A stretch of DNA of 9,514 nucleotides from Methylococcaceae bacterium UBA975 (lineage in GTDB: Bacteria > Pseudomonadota > Gammaproteobacteria > Methylococcales > Cycloclasticaceae): the NCBI GenBank assembly GCA_002292375.1, contig DBBV01000023.1, positions 1 to 9,514 on the forward strand, read 5' to 3'. The position numbers were made by a program, and so were the translations under genes. Each line of letters opens with the position of its first letter. Position 1 is the first letter of the stretch. The notes beneath the pieces were generated by a model, which was not told where the DNA came from, did not search any database, and was given only the letters and a program-made list of their open reading frames with translations. Below, piece by piece: positions 7,616 to 9,514 of the stretch.

Positions 7616-7879
7616 TTAGCGCATACCTTCTAACCGAGTCGCAATAGGGGGGACTTCCAAGGGATCAATACGAACGTCAAGTAATACTGGGCCTTTACGT
7701 CGACACATGTGGTTAATGTCTAAATTAATTAAATCGTCAGCTGATTCGATGGTATGGCTCATAATACCCATTGATGAGGCCATTAAGGCGTAGCTAATGC
7801 TGGGGAGCTCATTGGCAATGTCGGCAGACTTGTTTAACAACTGGCCATGCTTGACCATACCGAGATGTTGGTCGTTCAT
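7616..7879 (-). pseudogene. C-terminal fragment of the ThDP enzyme, separated by an in-frame stop
   Basis: The 87 codons from ATG 7879 encode the end of the ThDP-binding domain: MNDQHLGMVKHGQ, as in the acetolactate synthase NNQHLGMV segment, then a Rossmann-like tail ending DVRIDPLEVPPIATRLEGMR. The frame is the same as that of the upstream part. The nine codons between the TAA and this ATG (ENLNVIFLI) also read as the expected strand before the metal-binding Asn. ATG 7879 has no Shine-Dalgarno (an AT-rich run precedes it), so separate initiation looks unlikely. The fragment would start inside the cofactor motif and could not fold as a domain alone. It is most likely the tail of a gene broken by one nonsense change, or of an intact gene with a sequencing error. 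Its stop lies 2 nt before CS-A. Confidence 0.8.
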
Positions 7880-7906
7880 AATTAAAAAAATTACGTTTAA
7901 ATTTTC

Positions 7907-7909
7907 TTA
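7907..7909 (-). other. In-frame TAA nonsense codon inside the ThDP-enzyme gene
   Basis: The codon context is GCT CAA TAA GAA AAT, giving ...ITVAQ-stop-ENLNVIFLIMND. The expected family pattern here, from memory, has Gln-Glu before the hydrophobic strand, so a single CAA-to-TAA transition would explain it. It lies between the GDG (501-503) and the Asn (528 in the read-through product) of the GDG-X25-N Mg-ThDP motif, so each half lacks part of the cofactor site. No pyrrolysine or selenocysteine codon is involved, because the codon is TAA. Confidence 0.85.
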
Positions 7910-9457
7910 TTGAGCAACGGTTATTTCGTTACCTGACATAAGAAAGCTGCCATCACCGACGATACAAACCACAGGGTCATTGGGGTGGGCCAATGCCGTA
8001 CCAATGGCACTACCAACAGACCAGCCCATGGAGCAAAATTCTGCGCAAATTTGTAATAAACCAGCGTCATTATTTCGACGATCATTGTTAGACCGACTTG
8101 TACCTCTACGTTGTTGCAGACGCCTGTCGTTCGGGTTTAGGTAATGGATGGCCCAAGCAAGGTTGTTCCCAGTATCAGCTAAATAACGCGTGTTAGGTGG
8201 AAATAGTTTGGTTAATTGTGCCATTAAAAACTGAGGTTTTAGCGGTGAAGTGACTGTATTGACCTTATCAGGCTCATCGTACTCAAAAGGTACAGCTTTT
8301 TGATTGCCTTTTTGCAAGTAACTAAAGAACATGGTTTTATCGATAATTGATTTATTTTGAATTAAGCCAGAGTTTTCATTTTCTGTGTCCTGTTTATTCT
8401 TGTTATCTAAAATCGCCTCAAGAATGGTAGGAATGTGGCCTCCAACATGAAGCTTAGCAACGGAAGACCGCGTAAAATTGTCTTCATTGTCGTCTATATG
8501 AATTAGTTTGTTATTTAATAAAGTTTTTTGGTCCCAAGCATTGCTAGTGAATTCGCCTAGCGCTGAGCCAATAACTAGGACGGAGTCTACAGAAGGGTCT
8601 TCAAGCACCTTGTTAGCGCTTTTGTGCCCAGCAAAGCCAATAACGCCACGGTATGAAGGGTGATAAGGATTTACAAAACTTTTACCATCAGGTGTTGCTA
8701 CAAATGTGGCGTCCATTGTGTTAATGCATTGCAAAATCAAACTGCTACAGTCTTTAGCGCCTGCGCCTACAACAAAAACAGTTTTTTTCGATTTGTTCAG
8801 TTCCATATTTAACTGATTTATTGCATGTTCATCCTTAAAGTTAGGGCGTCTTAAAAGATTCTTAATATTGACTTCTGAAGTAGTGTTAATGGAGATGGAT
8901 CCTTTAAGAATATCAGCAGGAATACTAAGATGAGCTGGGCCACACGGTGTACTAAATGCAGACATTATTGCCGAAACTAATTTTTGTTCGAATTGTTCAA
9001 TATGGGTAACGTAGCTGTTATAACGTGTGCAAAACTCAAGCATACCTGCGATATTTACGCCAGTATCCCCAGATTCCTGCATTGCTTTTTTGCCCAGTTT
9101 ATCTTGTGATGCTTGCGGTGTAATGACCAATAAAGGGGTATTGTTTTCGTAAGACGAGGCGATGCCTGTGATCATATTGGTGGCGCCTGGACCCGTTGTA
9201 GAACAACAAACACCAAGTTTGCCAGTGTTTCTAGCGTAAGCATCGGCCATAAACACGGCCCCTGTTTCATGACGTGCGGTTATGGCGCGGATTCCACCAC
9301 GACGTTCACTTTTTGCTAATGCGTTGTATAAGGGTTCGATCGCTCCGCCTGGGATCCCAAAAATGTATTCAACGCCCATTTCCTCTAGATATCTAATGAG
9401 TAGGTCGCAGGGGTTAACCTGATTCGTTTTTAGTACTTCTGAAATAACTGATGACAT
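7907..9457 (-). CDS. Acetolactate-synthase-like thiamine diphosphate enzyme, truncated N-terminal part
   Basis: The 516 codons encode the N-terminal and middle parts of a ThDP-dependent enzyme of the acetolactate synthase/benzoylformate decarboxylase group. Such enzymes join or decarboxylate 2-oxoacids through a ThDP carbanion. The PYR domain (about 16-185) has GVEYIFGIPGG (28-38), the catalytic Glu64 in ARHETGAVFMADAYAR, and TTGPGATNMITGIASSYENN. A central domain (about 200-365) includes KTVFVVGAGAKD. The PP domain starts LADTGNNLAWAIHYLNP and reaches GDGSFLMSGNEITVAQ (501-516), where TAA stops the frame. Read through, the protein would be 613 residues with the stop counted as one, the usual family length. 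No small regulatory subunit (IlvN/IlvH type) is nearby, and the two citrate-synthase-fold genes follow directly, so a biosynthetic ilv role is unlikely. AAGGG lies 10 nt before ATG 9457. A hydrophilic Arg/Asn-rich stretch interrupts the PP domain. The protein as encoded is expected to be inactive. Confidence 0.88.
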   Translation of the reverse strand: MSSVISEVLKTNQVNPCDLLIRYLEEMGVEYIFGIPGGAIEPLYNALAKSERRGGIRAITARHETGAVFMADAYARNTGKLGVCCSTTGPGATNMITGIASSYENNTPLLVITPQASQDKLGKKAMQESGDTGVNIAGMLEFCTRYNSYVTHIEQFEQKLVSAIMSAFSTPCGPAHLSIPADILKGSISINTTSEVNIKNLLRRPNFKDEHAINQLNMELNKSKKTVFVVGAGAKDCSSLILQCINTMDATFVATPDGKSFVNPYHPSYRGVIGFAGHKSANKVLEDPSVDSVLVIGSALGEFTSNAWDQKTLLNNKLIHIDDNEDNFTRSSVAKLHVGGHIPTILEAILDNKNKQDTENENSGLIQNKSIIDKTMFFSYLQKGNQKAVPFEYDEPDKVNTVTSPLKPQFLMAQLTKLFPPNTRYLADTGNNLAWAIHYLNPNDRRLQQRRGTSRSNNDRRNNDAGLLQICAEFCSMGWSVGSAIGTALAHPNDPVVCIVGDGSFLMSGNEITVAQ

Positions 9458-9467
9458 GATTAGGGTT

Positions 9468-9498
9468 CCCTTTATATTTTTATTTTATTAACCGTCAA
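9468..9498 (-). promoter_or_regulatory. Candidate sigma-70-type promoter and RBS of the ThDP-enzyme operon
   Basis: On the minus strand TTGACG (9498-9493) is followed after 16 nt by TATAAA (9476-9471), a fair match to -35 and -10 boxes in an AT-rich stretch ahead of ATG 9457. The Shine-Dalgarno-like AAGGG (9472-9468) overlaps the -10 box. A transcript from this promoter would thus start after the RBS and be nearly leaderless. That conflict lowers confidence; the real promoter may lie upstream, outside the window. Confidence 0.28.
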
Positions 9499-9514
9499 AA
9501 AAACGTCATAAATA

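Noticed and set aside
7616..7879. Independent small gene starting at ATG 7879
   Set aside because: It has no Shine-Dalgarno, starts in the middle of the cofactor motif, and is in the same frame as the upstream fragment with homologous residues between; it is the tail of one gene.
7907..9457. Housekeeping ilvB/ilvI/ilvG assignment
   Set aside because: No regulatory small subunit or ilv genes nearby, and the neighbours are citrate-synthase-fold proteins; only the acetolactate-synthase-like family can be supported.
9461..9470. GGGAACCC as an operator palindrome
   Set aside because: It is too short, only a 3-bp inverted pair around AA, to claim a binding site.

Overview
The window reads as a piece of a Gram-negative, probably gammaproteobacterial chromosome. 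The evidence is a TonB-dependent outer-membrane receptor, Sec signal peptides, a multi-domain hybrid histidine kinase and AT-leaning intergenic DNA. A marine Cellvibrionales-like host is my guess from protein style, not something the sequence proves. Every gene lies on the minus strand, so transcription runs from right (9457) to left (1). The DNA is almost entirely coding; the largest gaps are about 55 bases. No RNA gene, IS element, CRISPR array or long repeat was seen.

Right half (about 9457 to 5980), a metabolic cassette. First comes an acetolactate-synthase-like thiamine diphosphate (ThDP) enzyme interrupted by one in-frame TAA codon at 7907-7909. Its C-terminal part (to 7616) stays open in the same frame. 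Two nucleotides later starts a citrate-synthase/citryl-CoA-lyase-fold protein (CS-A, 7613-6777). It overlaps by ATGA a second protein of the same fold (CS-B, 6780-5980). Both are short, like citryl-CoA lyases, and both appear to lack the standard citrate synthase catalytic His and Asp residues. The reaction of this trio cannot be deduced from sequence; a C-C bond-forming or -cleaving pathway on an acyl-CoA or 2-oxoacid is the most general reading.

Left half (5923 to beyond base 1), a surface-sensing cassette. A TonB-dependent receptor (5923-3854) is followed after 23 nt by a periplasmic protein of the ABC substrate-binding type (3830-2835). That gene overlaps by ATGA a large hybrid sensor kinase (2838 to the window edge). 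The kinase has two membrane segments around a CHASE8-like periplasmic domain, then HAMP, HisKA, HATPase, a partly degenerate receiver, a canonical receiver, an Hpt domain and the start of a further receiver that runs off the window. No ABC permease or ATPase is present, so the binding protein may be a sensory partner of the kinase rather than a transporter component.

The two halves are co-directional with no convincing terminator between them, so they may form one transcript. Two hairpins sit over translation starts, at CS-B and at the receptor gene. The points most worth following are the nonsense codon in the ThDP enzyme, the paired catalytically atypical citrate-synthase-fold proteins, and the receptor / binding protein / kinase chain.
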